Below, piece by piece: positions 24,082 through 31,819 of a DNA stretch of 41,246 nucleotides. Position 1 is the first letter of the stretch. Each line of letters opens with the position of its first letter. This DNA is from Streptacidiphilus pinicola (lineage in GTDB: Bacteria > Actinomycetota > Actinomycetes > Streptomycetales > Streptomycetaceae). The notes beneath the pieces are model-generated. The model did not search any database. It was not told the DNA's origin and saw only the letters and a program-made list of their open reading frames with translations. The translations under genes were made by a program, and so were the position numbers. The stretch lies in contig NZ_QKYN01000009.1 of the NCBI RefSeq assembly GCF_003258295.1, positions 1 to 41,246 on the forward strand, in the 5' to 3' direction.

Positions 24082-24351
24082 ATGAGGGACGAAGGCGTCG
24101 CCTCCGCGACCGGGCAACCGACCCTGTGGCGGAGGGTGCGTCGCGGGCTGTGGCAGCCACCGAGCCCCCACGGCGCGTCACCACGCGAACGCGTCGTCGG
24201 CCCGCGCGAACTGTTCTACGACCTGGTCGGCGGCGCCCTCCTGGTTCGACCGGACGGCCACATCGCAACCCGCTGGCGCGAACACCCACCCAATCCCGTC
24301 GCCCGTCAGCACACCCTCGCGGCCGTCACCGGATCGCAGGCCGCTCGATAG
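24082..24351 (+). pseudogene. Chimeric remnant: LtrA N-terminus fused to FAD-monooxygenase C-terminus
   Basis: An 89-residue frame. Residues 1 to about 49 end in SPRERVVGPRELFYDLV, which is the N-terminal hallmark of low-temperature-requirement A (LtrA) membrane proteins just before their first helix. From residue about 50 it reads GGALLVRPDGHIATRW, the C-terminal hallmark of flavin aromatic hydroxylases (the thioredoxin-like end of PgaE/MhpA-type enzymes). The join near base 24229 looks like a deletion that fused two different genes. Neither half could be functional. The families are recognised from motifs only. Confidence 0.6.
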
Positions 24352-24678
24352 ACCGCTGTCACGCCCCGTCCAGATGCGGTGGACACGACAACGCTGTCGT
24401 CCCAAGGCACTTGAGCCTCGGTCGCTCGACGTCGGGCCGCCAGGGTCTCGGCCACCCTCCAGGGTTAGCAGAATGCACGGGAGGAGCGGGCCTTCGTCGG
24501 TGGCTCAGTGGCTCGGTGGCTCGGTGGCTCGGCCGCGGAGGAGTCCCGCCTCACTCGGGCCCGGACGCGGCGGCGCACCGCCCACCACGCCCGGCCCTGA
24601 GCTGGTCGGATGAGATCTCCGGCAGGTGTGGTCCCGGGCGCGCGGTCCGCTTCCGGTCGGACGCACGGGTGCAGTGTG
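24352..24678. other. Gene-free gap between chimeric remnant and aminotransferase
   Basis: No coding region is supported. It holds a small hairpin, ACGACA ACGC TGTCGT (24385-24400), and the four-copy 8-bp tandem repeat at 24500-24531. No clear promoter or ribosome site for the aminotransferase was found. Confidence 0.5.
24500..24531. repeat. Four tandem copies of GTGGCTC(G/A)
   Basis: Units at 24500-24507 (ending A), 24508-24515, 24516-24523 and 24524-24531 (ending G). It is a short perfect 8-bp tandem array, likely slippage-prone and variable between strains. Confidence 0.85.
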
Positions 24679-25920
24679 ATGGACCGTATGGACAGTGAAG
24701 GTCGCACCACAGCAGACACCGCCAGGAACGACCCCCTGGTCCAGCTGAGCCTCGACCGGTTGCGGCAGCGCACCAGCATGAAATGGCGCGCCTACCCCGC
24801 TGACGTGCTCCCGCTGTGGGTCGCGGAGATGGATGTCCCCCTCGCCCCCGCCGTCGTGGCCGCCCTGCACGAGGCGATCGACCTCGGCGACACGGGCTAC
24901 CCCTACGGCCGTGCCTACGCTGAGGCGCTCGCGGACTTTGCGCGCGAGCGCTGGCACTGGGACGGTCTGCGCGTCGAGGACACTGCGATCGTGCCAGACG
25001 TCATGCTGGGCGTGGTCGAACTGCTGCGACTGGTCACGGACCCGGGTGACGCCGTCGTCGTGTGCTCCCCGGTCTACCCGCCCTTCTACGCCTTCGTCAG
25101 CCACGATGGCAGGGAGATCGTCGAAGCTCCCCTGGGCGCCGACCTGCGCATCGACCTGGACACCCTCGAAGGGGCGTTCGTCCGGGCACGCGACGACGGC
25201 CGCCGCGGCGCGGCGTTCCTGATGAGCAATCCGCACAACCCCACCGGAGTCGTGCACACCCGCGAGGAACTGCGAGCTGTGGCGGAACTCGCCCGCGCGC
25301 ACGGGGTGCGGGTCGTGTCGGACGAGATCCACGGGCCTCTGGTGCTCCCGGGGGCCGCCTTCACGCCCTTCCTCAGTGTCCCCGGCGCGGAGAACGGCCT
25401 GGCCGTGACCTCCGCGTCCAAGGCGTGGAACCTCGCCGGGCTCAAGGCCGCGGTCACCTTCGCAGGGCCGGAAGCCGCGGCCGACCTGCGGCGCATGCCT
25501 GAGGAGGTCAGTCACGGACCGAGCCACCTCGGCATCATCGCCCACACCGCGGCCCTGCGCTCCGGCCGCGACTGGCTCGACGACCTGCTGACGGGACTCG
25601 ATGCCAACCGACGCCTGCTCGGACGCCTGGTCGAGCGGCACCTTCCGGGCGTCACGTACCGGCGCCCCGAGGCGACGTACCTGGCCTGGCTCGACTGCAC
25701 CGCGCTGGACCTGCACGACGACCGCGCCGACGGACCCGGCGTGGTCAGCGACCTGGCCGGTCCGGCGCGGATGTTCCACGACCGGGCCCGGGTGGCACTC
25801 AGCTCGGGCCACGTCTTCGGCACCGGCGGTGCGGGCTGCGTGCGTCTCAACTTCGCCACCTCCCCGGCGGTGCTGCGCGAGGCTGTGGAACGCATGGGAC
25901 GAGCGATCGCCGACCTGTGA
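24679..25920 (+). CDS. MalY/PatB-type PLP aminotransferase / cystathionine beta-lyase
   Basis: A fold-type I PLP enzyme of 413 residues if started at ATG 24679 (ATG 24688 is also possible). Visible are [16 protein letters not shown] (44-59), the motif YPYGR (74-78), NPHNPTG (184-190), SDEIH (214-218) and the PLP lysine K248 in [12 protein letters not shown], all typical of the MalY/PatB C-S lyase group. It probably cleaves cystathionine-like C-S bonds; some relatives are aminotransferases. There is no clear ribosome site. The gene stands alone and ends at a hairpin. Confidence 0.88.
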   Translation: MDRMDSEGRTTADTARNDPLVQLSLDRLRQRTSMKWRAYPADVLPLWVAEMDVPLAPAVVAALHEAIDLGDTGYPYGRAYAEALADFARERWHWDGLRVEDTAIVPDVMLGVVELLRLVTDPGDAVVVCSPVYPPFYAFVSHDGREIVEAPLGADLRIDLDTLEGAFVRARDDGRRGAAFLMSNPHNPTGVVHTREELRAVAELARAHGVRVVSDEIHGPLVLPGAAFTPFLSVPGAENGLAVTSASKAWNLAGLKAAVTFAGPEAAADLRRMPEEVSHGPSHLGIIAHTAALRSGRDWLDDLLTGLDANRRLLGRLVERHLPGVTYRRPEATYLAWLDCTALDLHDDRADGPGVVSDLAGPARMFHDRARVALSSGHVFGTGGAGCVRLNFATSPAVLREAVERMGRAIADL

Positions 25921-25966
25921 CACACCCCGTCAGGCACCCCGCCGGACGCGCCGGATACGGCAGAGT

Positions 25967-25982
25967 GGAGGCAGTCGCCTCC
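25967..25982. terminator. Hairpin terminator after the MalY/PatB gene
   Basis: GGAGGC AGTC GCCTCC is a perfect 6-bp stem with a 4-nt loop, 47 nt past the stop and just before the end of the convergent remnant, so it could serve both directions. No T run follows, as is common in these genomes. Confidence 0.5.
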
Positions 25983-25986
25983 CAGC

Positions 25987-26190
25987 TCAGGGACGCGTCG
26001 CATCCTCCGGGGTCAACCAAGGGGTGGCATCGTCCGCCTGACGGGATGCGCTCAGCGCGACGAGCGCGGCGGTGATGAGGGCGAGCTCTGCCAGGGCCGG
26101 CAGGTGTCGGGCGGCGGGGAGCCGGATCAGCAGCGCCGCGGCGGCGGCCAGTTGGGCGCGCGGAACCGCTGGACGGTCAGCCTGGTGAAC
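25987..26190 (-). pseudogene. Possible LtrA C-terminal membrane remnant
   Basis: On the minus strand a frame ending at TGA 25987 encodes two hydrophobic segments, [14 protein letters not shown] and [17 protein letters not shown], then a polar tail. This matches the character of the last helices of LtrA-type membrane proteins, though the family match is tentative. Upstream it runs into the antisense of the aldehyde dehydrogenase remnant and shows no start, so it is a 5'-truncated fragment. It is on the opposite strand to the LtrA-like start at 24082. Confidence 0.3.
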
Positions 26191-26215
26191 GCCGCGTGCC
26201 CCACAGGGCGGTCTG

Positions 26216-26606
26216 CCACGCGCCCGCCTGGTCACCGGAGGCCCGCAGGTACCGGGCGGCCTGGAGCAGGGCTACTACGTCTTCGCGACGTCGACAACGC
26301 CATGCGCATCGCCCAGGAGGAGGTCTTCGGCCCGATGCTGGTCGTCATCCCCTACGAGGACGAGGACGACGCCGTGCGCATCGCCAACGACTCCGAGTAC
26401 GGCCTGTCCGGCGGGGTGTGGTCCGCCGACGAACAGCACGCCCTGGCCATCGCCCGCCGCATCCGGACCGGCAACCGTCACGATCAACGGCGCGCCGGTC
26501 GGCTTCGACGGCCCGTTCGGCGGGGTTCAAAGCCAGCGGAATCGGGCGCGAGTACGGCTTCGCCGGCCTGAACACCTACCTCGAGTACAAGACCGTCACC
26601 CTCTGA
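26216..26606 (+). pseudogene. Aldehyde dehydrogenase C-terminal remnant with several frameshifts
   Basis: ALDH sequence is readable only by changing frame. ARLVTGGP then GLEQGYYV lies in one frame. [20 protein letters not shown] to IARRIRTG (about 26284-26473) follows in the next, with a deletion of a few codons between them. An extra base near 26474 leads to [17 protein letters not shown]. An extra G in the GGGG run near 26521 leads to [20 protein letters not shown], ending at TGA 26606. This is the last quarter of an ALDH, with the catalytic cysteine region missing. Confidence 0.8.
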
Positions 26607-26673
26607 TCACCCGTCGAACAGCGTCGGTGGCCCACTCCACGTTCACAGCTTCGCGCCGTGGAGAAACCGCGCG

Positions 26674-27540
26674 CTACCGGCTCATGGCGTCGAGTCGGGC
26701 GACCGCGTCGGCGGGCAACGACAGGTCGGCGGCGGCGATGTTCTCGCGCAGATGAGCCCGGGAGGAGGTGCCCGGGATCAGCATGGTGGTGAGCGAGCGC
26801 TGGAGCAGCCAGGCCAGGGCGACCTGCTTCGGAGAAGCTTCGAGTTCCGTGGCGATGTCGGTGAGCGCCTGGAACTGAAGCGGCTGGAAGCCGCCGAGGG
26901 GGAAGAACGGGGCGAAGGCGATGTTCTCGGCGGCGCAGCGGTCCACGAGTGCGTCGTCCTTGCGGTTGGCGAGGTTGTAGAGGTTCTGCACGGTGACCAC
27001 CGGGGCGATGGCCTGTGCCTCGGTGAGCTGGGTGTCCGTGGTTCCGCTGAGCCCGAGATGGCGGATCAAGCCCTGGCGGCGCAGGTCGGCCAGGGTGCCG
27101 AACTGCTCGGCGATGGAGTCGTCGGATGGGCCGTCGAAGGAGGCGATGCGCAGGTTGACGACGTCCAGGGTGTCGAGGCCGAGGTGCCGGAGGTTGTCGT
27201 GGACCTGGGCGGTGAGTTCTGCGGGTCGCTGTGCCGGGAACCAGGCGCCGGTCTCGTCGCGCCTGGCCCCGACCTTGGTGACGACGTGCAGGTCCGCCGG
27301 GTACGGGTGCAGGGCTTCCCTGATGAGCTCGTTGACGACGTAGGGACCGTAGTAGTCGCTGGTGTCGATGTGGGTGATGCCCCGTTCGACGGCCTCGCGC
27401 AGCACCGTCAGAGCCTGGTCACGGTCCTTGGGCGGTCCGAAGACCCCTGGGCCGGCCAACTGCATCGCGCCGTAGCCCATCCGGCTCAGGGTGAGGTCGT
27501 CGGCGAGGGTCAGGGTGCCGCCGGGAGCGGTGCTGGTCAT
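26674..27540 (-). CDS. Aldo/keto reductase
   Basis: A 288-residue intact AKR: GYGAMQLAGPGVFG near the start, D59 and Y64 in THIDTSDYYG, K89 in VVTKVG, and the C-terminal cofactor-binding IPGTSSRAHLRENIAA (residues about 255-270). NLR replaces the more usual histidine site after LDVV, as in a known subgroup of bacterial AKRs. AGGAAGGG precedes the ATG. It follows the MBL-fold gene on the same strand after 67 nt, with a three-copy 11-bp repeat between, and both probably belong to the TetR unit at 28410-29093. Confidence 0.9.
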   Translation of the reverse strand: MTSTAPGGTLTLADDLTLSRMGYGAMQLAGPGVFGPPKDRDQALTVLREAVERGITHIDTSDYYGPYVVNELIREALHPYPADLHVVTKVGARRDETGAWFPAQRPAELTAQVHDNLRHLGLDTLDVVNLRIASFDGPSDDSIAEQFGTLADLRRQGLIRHLGLSGTTDTQLTEAQAIAPVVTVQNLYNLANRKDDALVDRCAAENIAFAPFFPLGGFQPLQFQALTDIATELEASPKQVALAWLLQRSLTTMLIPGTSSRAHLRENIAAADLSLPADAVARLDAMSR

Positions 27541-27549
27541 GGTGTGCCC

Positions 27550-27581
27550 TTCCTGTCCGTTTCTTGTCCGTTTCTTGTCCG
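27550..27581 (-). repeat. Three direct repeats (11-bp period) upstream of the aldo/keto reductase
   Basis: On the minus strand CGGACAAGAAA occurs twice in tandem (27581-27571 and 27570-27560), followed by CGGACAGGAA (27559-27550), which overlaps the ribosome site. The period of 11 is close to one helical turn. It may be a protein-binding array or a duplicated Shine-Dalgarno region. Confidence 0.8.
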
Positions 27582-27607
27582 TGCCGTCGTCGGGGGTGTC
27601 ACGGAGC

Positions 27608-28387
27608 TCAGTGGAGTCCGTTGTGGCGGGCCTGGGTGGCGGCGGCCTGCGGTCCGTCGGCGAAGGCGGGGCCGTGGCCGGGCAGGAGCAGCACGAGTGG
27701 TAGCTCGGCCAGCCGGTCGAGAGAGGCGAGTGCTGCGGCGCCGTCGTGGGTGAAGCCGCGGGAGACCAGGGACGGGCCGGTGTGTCCGGTCATGTCTTCG
27801 CGGGTGACCAGGGCGTCGCCGGTGAACAGCACCCCGAGCGCCGGGAAGTGGTAGGCGACGGTGCCCTGGGTGTGGCCGGGCAGGGCGACGGCCTGCGGCC
27901 GGCCGGGGAACTCGTCGAAGTGGTGGTCGCCTTGGAAGGTGTGCGCGCCGTGCACCGGTTTGCCGCTGAAGCCGCCCATGCGGGCCAGGTGCAGCGGGCC
28001 GCTGATCGCTGCGGGACGGCGCAGCAGGTACGGGAGCATGGAGCGTTCGGGCTTCGCGTGGCGCATGGCACTGCGGGGTCCGTCGGTGAGGATCGCCGCG
28101 TCGGCCTCGTGAATCCAGATGTCCGCGCCGGCCCGCTGGGCGGCGGTCACCAGTCCGGTGTGGTCCGGGTGGCCATGGGTGAGCAGGACCGCCTTGATGT
28201 CGTGCAGGGACCTGCCGGAGCGAGCCAGGTGTTCCCGCAGTTGTCCCAGGTGGCCGGGGAGCCCGGCGTCGACCAGAACCAGGCCGTCGGGGTGGTCGAC
28301 CAGGTAGAAGTTGACCATGTCGTCGCCGAGGCGTTCGACAGCTGGGGCGACCTGCTGGACTCGATCGGGCTGCGTGCGACGAGACAT
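27608..28387 (-). CDS. MBL-fold metallo-hydrolase
   Basis: A 259-residue metallo-beta-lactamase-fold protein with HGHPDH (71-76), ALPGHTQGT and FTGDAL zinc-ligand segments, a glyoxalase II-like/lactonase-like layout. The start is ATG 28387 with GAGGG close upstream; an open frame continues to 28588 but overlaps the divergent TetR gene and its operator, so it is rejected. It is divergent from the TetR gene at 28461 and upstream of the aldo/keto reductase. Detoxification of an aldehyde or lactone is a fair but unproven guess. Confidence 0.87.
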   Translation of the reverse strand: MSRRTQPDRVQQVAPAVERLGDDMVNFYLVDHPDGLVLVDAGLPGHLGQLREHLARSGRSLHDIKAVLLTHGHPDHTGLVTAAQRAGADIWIHEADAAILTDGPRSAMRHAKPERSMLPYLLRRPAAISGPLHLARMGGFSGKPVHGAHTFQGDHHFDEFPGRPQAVALPGHTQGTVAYHFPALGVLFTGDALVTREDMTGHTGPSLVSRGFTHDGAAALASLDRLAELPLVLLLPGHGPAFADGPQAAATQARHNGLH

Positions 28388-28409
28388 GATTCCCTCACTG
28401 CTGCGCGCG

Positions 28410-28435
28410 TCAAATATTTGACTACAGTCAACTGT
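28410..28435. promoter_or_regulatory. Overlapping palindromes, candidate TetR operator
   Basis: Three palindromes are nested in 26 AT-rich bases: TCAAATATTTGA (28410-28421), TTGACT AC AGTCAA (28418-28431) and ACAGT CA ACTGT (28424-28435). They lie between the divergent MBL and TetR starts and include a TTGACT box. Confidence 0.6.
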
Positions 28436-28460
28436 ATCTAATCCCTGGAGGGCATGCTCC

Positions 28461-29093
28461 ATGTCGTCGACACCGGGCCGCAAGCCGTACGACTCCACCC
28501 GGCGCGCCGCCGCCGCGCGGCGTACCCGCGCGGCGGTGCTGAGGGCGTTCGGCGAGCTGCTCGTCGCCGACGGCTTCAAGGCCGCCACGATCCGCGCGGT
28601 CGCCGACCGCGCCGGCGTCTCGGCCGAGACCGTCTACAAGACGTTCGGCGGCAAGGAGGGACTGGTCAAGGCGCTGTGGGACGTCACGCTGGCGGGCGAC
28701 GACGAGCCGGTGGCCATGATCGACCGCGAGCAGGCACGCGAGGTGCGCGCCGCCGACGAGCCCGCGACGAAGATGTGGCTGTACGCCCGCGCCGTCCGGG
28801 CCATCCATGAGCGAGTGACGCCGCTGGCGACACTGCTGGCCCAGGCGGGCCCGGAGGGCGCCGCCGTACTGGCGACGGGCGAGCAGGAGCGGCGCGTGTC
28901 GGTCCGCGCCTTCGTCGACCATCTCGCCGACCGCGGCGTGCTGCGCCCGGGCGCCGACCCCGTCCACGTCACGGACGCCTGCTGGGCTCTCACGACGACC
29001 GCACTCTTCGCCAAACTCACCGTGGAGGCCGGCTGGGACGGCGACGCCTACCAGCGCTGGCTCACCGACATGCTCACCGCCACACTGCTGTGA
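28461..29093 (+). CDS. TetR-family transcriptional regulator
   Basis: A 210-residue TetR protein: a long basic N-terminal arm (RKPYDSTRRAAAARRTR), then the DNA-binding helices ATIRAVADRAGVSAETVYKTFGGKEGLV, then a helical ligand domain. GGAGGG lies 8 nt before ATG 28461. It is divergent from the MBL-fold hydrolase and aldo/keto reductase genes, with nested palindromes between them, so it probably represses that pair and itself. Confidence 0.9.
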   Translation: MSSTPGRKPYDSTRRAAAARRTRAAVLRAFGELLVADGFKAATIRAVADRAGVSAETVYKTFGGKEGLVKALWDVTLAGDDEPVAMIDREQAREVRAADEPATKMWLYARAVRAIHERVTPLATLLAQAGPEGAAVLATGEQERRVSVRAFVDHLADRGVLRPGADPVHVTDACWALTTTALFAKLTVEAGWDGDAYQRWLTDMLTATLL

Positions 29094-29166
29094 TCGCGCC
29101 GGTCCGCGCCGCCCGGCGGCGGGGCGCTGAACCCCGGGCACGCATCCGCGGATGCACGGCTGGGCC

Positions 29167-29343
29167 TCAGACCGGGTTGTTCCACATGCGGAACATGGTG
29201 CACTTGCTGTTCTTGTCGAACGACACGGTCCACAGATTGGCGAAGGTGCCAAGTTCCTTGTAGCGGCCGGTGCCCTCGATCGCTGCGGTATCTCCGTTGA
29301 TGGTGAGGAGGGACCACTCGAAGTCCCAGCCGCCCTCCTGCCA
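29167..29343 (-). pseudogene. NTF2/SnoaL-like C-terminal fragment
   Basis: On the minus strand, 58 codons ending at TGA 29167 read WQEGGWDFEWSLLTINGD, then TAAIEGTGRYKELGTFANLW, then TMFRMWNNPV. This is the C-terminal half of an NTF2-like (SnoaL-type) protein. No start codon, first helix or ribosome site is present, so the 5' half has been lost. It lies between the TetR gene and the MarR gene. Confidence 0.6.
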
Positions 29344-29411
29344 CAGTGCACGGCCGAGCCGGGACCCTTGAGCCTTGAGCCGGGCCGGCCGGTCGGTCTC
29401 AGTCGGACCTG

Positions 29412-29954
29412 TCAGGGCCGGTCACTCACACCGTGCGGGCGCCAGTCCACCGGCGGCGGCAGTGTGCCCTGCGCGATGATGTTCGTGTAGACGCTCTCCA
29501 GCGCCTGGCTGAGCGGCCCTTCAAGCTCGCGCGGCAAGCCGTCGAAGAACAGGCGGCGCACGAGTTCCACGTGTCCCACGGCCGCGTCCTCGAGCACCCT
29601 CCGGCCGTGCCGCGTCAGCCTGACCTCGGTCACGCGCCTGTCGCTCGTGGACAGGCTGCAGCTCACGAGGTCCCGCTGGGCCATCCGCCGCACGTGGTGC
29701 GAGACCCGGCTGCGCTCCCAACCGATCTGCGCGGCCAGCACCTTGATCGGCATCAGGCCCCTGTCGGCGACGCTCAGGGCCGTCAGGACGTCGTAGTCCG
29801 GCAGGGACAGATCGCTGTCGGACTGGAGCTGGCGATTCATCTCGTAGGTCAGCCGCAGCTGCACCCGGATGTACGCCAGCCAGGCCCGTTGCTGTTGGCT
29901 GTCGAGCCACCCGCCCTCGGGCACCGGCGCGCCACCGTTGGAATTGCGTGACAT
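29412..29954 (-). CDS. MarR-family transcriptional regulator
   Basis: A 180-residue MarR regulator. The central winged helix spans about residues 45-125 (LSLPDYDVLTALSVAD, IGWERSRVSHHVRRMAQRDLV, DRRVTEVRLTRHGRRVL). The start is ATG 29954; an in-frame TTG at 29975 is less likely. It is divergent from the oxidoreductase gene at 30042, with only 87 nt between, and probably controls it. The intergenic region holds a direct repeat GTCAAGG (29971-29977 and 29985-29991). Confidence 0.9.
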   Translation of the reverse strand: MSRNSNGGAPVPEGGWLDSQQQRAWLAYIRVQLRLTYEMNRQLQSDSDLSLPDYDVLTALSVADRGLMPIKVLAAQIGWERSRVSHHVRRMAQRDLVSCSLSTSDRRVTEVRLTRHGRRVLEDAAVGHVELVRRLFFDGLPRELEGPLSQALESVYTNIIAQGTLPPPVDWRPHGVSDRP

Positions 29955-30041
29955 TTCACCTAAGCTTTCTGTCAAGGACCACCGTCAAGGCGTGCCGCCC
30001 CCACATCATCGCGCGGGGACCGCCAGGAGCAGGAGGTACCC

Positions 30042-30950
30042 ATGCCGTACGCAGCAGTGCTCACCGGATACGGATCACCCGAGACGCTCGTGTGGTCGGA
30101 AGTCGCCCTGCCCGCACCGGGACCCGGCCAGATCAGGATGCGCGTGCACGCGGCAGGGGTCGGCCCGACCGACCTGAAGATCCGGCGCGGCGACCTGCGA
30201 GGAGTCTTCCCGCTGCCCGACCCCGCCGTTCTCGGCTTCGAGGCCGCCGGCACCGTCGACGCCCTCGGCGCGGGCGTGACCGGCGTGTCGGTGGGTGACG
30301 AGGTCGCCGCCCAACTGCCCGCGCTCGGCGGGTACGGCGAATACGCCCTCACCTCGGCTTGGACCGCCAAACCGGCCGGCGTGAGCTGGGCCGACGCCGC
30401 AGCGCTGCCCGCCTCGGCCGAGGCCGCCGTCGGCGTCCTGCGCCAACTCGGCGTCACCTCCGGCGAGACCCTGCTCGTCCTCGGCGGCGGAGGCTCGGTC
30501 GGCGTGATCGCCACCCAGCTGGCCGTGTCCCAGGGACTTACGGTCTTCAGCGCCACCGGCCCTCGCGACGAGCAGTTCGCGAAGGAGCTCGGCGCGATCC
30601 CGGTCCGCTACGGATCGGCGCTCCTCGCGCAGGTACGCACGCACGTCGGCAAGGTGGACGCTGTCCTCGACGCCGCAGGCAAGGGCGGTCTGCGCGACGC
30701 CGTCGAACTCGCGGGCGGCCCCGCGCGCGTGATCACCCTCGCGGACGAGCACGCGGCCGACTTCGGCGTCGCCCTCTCCGCCCCCACCCCGGACCGCGCC
30801 CCCGACGCGGTCGAGCAGATGATGCCACTCCTCGCGTCCGGGCAACTCCGCCTGCGTGCCCAGCGACTGCTGCCGATGCGGGACGCGGCGCAGGCACACG
30901 CCCTCCTCGAAGCGGGCACAGCGCACGAGAAGCTCGTCCTCACCGCCTAG
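30042..30950 (+). CDS. NADP-dependent quinone-oxidoreductase-like enzyme (MDR, zinc-free)
   Basis: A 302-residue medium-chain dehydrogenase/reductase: a GroES-like N-terminus (PAPGPGQIRMRVHAAGVGPTD), then LGFEAAGTVDALGAGV, then a Rossmann motif LVLGGGGSVG, and the typical C-terminus AHALLEAGTAHEKLVL. Zinc-ligand cysteines are absent, as in the quinone reductase group. AGGAGG lies 5 nt before the ATG. It is divergent from MarR, and its downstream neighbour is a limonene-epoxide-hydrolase-like gene 46 nt away, so the pair is probably one MarR-controlled operon. Confidence 0.9.
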   Translation: MPYAAVLTGYGSPETLVWSEVALPAPGPGQIRMRVHAAGVGPTDLKIRRGDLRGVFPLPDPAVLGFEAAGTVDALGAGVTGVSVGDEVAAQLPALGGYGEYALTSAWTAKPAGVSWADAAALPASAEAAVGVLRQLGVTSGETLLVLGGGGSVGVIATQLAVSQGLTVFSATGPRDEQFAKELGAIPVRYGSALLAQVRTHVGKVDAVLDAAGKGGLRDAVELAGGPARVITLADEHAADFGVALSAPTPDRAPDAVEQMMPLLASGQLRLRAQRLLPMRDAAQAHALLEAGTAHEKLVLTA

Positions 30951-30996
30951 CGGCCCGTCGCAGGACACCGTTCACACCAACCGCGGAAGGAACCAG

Positions 30997-31380
30997 ATGG
31001 AGAGCCCGATCGAGGTGGTGCGCAGGTTCTGCGCGGCGTGGTCGGACAACGCCGAGGCCGCCGAGCTGGCAGCGTTCTTCACCGACGATGCCGTCTACCA
31101 CAACATCCCGCTCGAGCCGACCATCGGTCGAGATGCCATCTCCGACACCATCAGCTCGTTCATTCGCCCTGGCCCGCCAGGTATCGAGCACATCGAATTC
31201 CGTGTCATCAACATTGCGGCCAACGGACCGGTCGTCATGACCGAGCGGGTGGACGTCTTCAGACTCGCTGACAAATCGTTCGAGCTGCCGGTCATGGGGA
31301 CCTTCGAGGTCACTGACGGCAAGATCAACGCCTGGCGCGACTATTTCGACCAGAACCAGTTCACCAACCGGATGGGATAA
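30997..31380 (+). CDS. Limonene-1,2-epoxide-hydrolase-like protein
   Basis: A 127-residue protein of the LEH branch of the NTF2-like fold. The five catalytic-type residues of Rhodococcus LEH all have counterparts: Y34 and N36 (VYHNIP), R84 and D86 (TERVDVF), and D115 (AWRDYFD). It therefore looks catalytically competent for epoxide opening, though the substrate is unknown. The start is ATG 30997 with GGAAGGAA just upstream. It follows the MDR oxidoreductase gene and is closed by a hairpin. Confidence 0.85.
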   Translation: MESPIEVVRRFCAAWSDNAEAAELAAFFTDDAVYHNIPLEPTIGRDAISDTISSFIRPGPPGIEHIEFRVINIAANGPVVMTERVDVFRLADKSFELPVMGTFEVTDGKINAWRDYFDQNQFTNRMG

Positions 31381-31384
31381 GCGC

Positions 31385-31412
31385 GCAGAGCCCGGACGGC
31401 TCACGGCTCTGC
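31385..31412 (+). terminator. Hairpin after the epoxide-hydrolase-like gene
   Basis: GCAGAGCC (31385-31392) and GGCTCTGC (31405-31412) pair perfectly over 8 bp with a 12-nt loop, 5 nt past the stop codon. Confidence 0.5.
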
Positions 31413-31511
31413 CGTGCTGCAGCTTCGTGCGCGAGGACGGCGTCGTCCGTTCGAGTGACGCATGGCCGAACGCAGATGCGGTCACCGTGGAGGCGTCGCA
31501 GGCTGGGCCGC

Positions 31512-31748
31512 ATGACCGAGCCATCGCCCTCCGGCGCGCCGCACCACCACGCTCACGTCGTTGTCCACCACGTCGTCGACGCCAACCCGCCGTTCCGGCG
31601 CGTGGACATTCTCGGCACTGAGGTGGGCAGGGCCCACAGCCTTCGGGACGTCGCCGAGTTCTGCCGCCGCGCCGGCCTGGACGAGCTCGACCTTGAGGCC
31701 GACGACATGGTGCAGTGGATCGGCGGCGGCTCTGACGTATGGGAATGA
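31512..31748 (+). CDS. Small conserved-looking hypothetical protein
   Basis: A 78-residue protein starting MTEPSPSGAPHHHAHVVVHH, with VDANPPFRRVDILG, then VAEFCRRAGL and a C-terminal WIGGGSDVWE. It resembles short proteins of unknown function found in streptomycetes, from memory only. Codons have the expected G/C third positions. There is no good ribosome site before ATG 31512, and an upstream in-frame ATG at 31455 would add 19 basic residues that look non-native. Function unknown. Confidence 0.55.
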   Translation: MTEPSPSGAPHHHAHVVVHHVVDANPPFRRVDILGTEVGRAHSLRDVAEFCRRAGLDELDLEADDMVQWIGGGSDVWE

Positions 31749-31819
31749 CCTGCGGTACCGGAGGGGGGCGTCCAGTCAGTGCGTCGGAGGTCAGCGGGCC
31801 TGGCGCCCGCTCCAACCGG

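Noticed and set aside
24500-24531. CRISPR-like repeat
   Set aside because: Units are 8 bp with no spacers and no cas gene is present.
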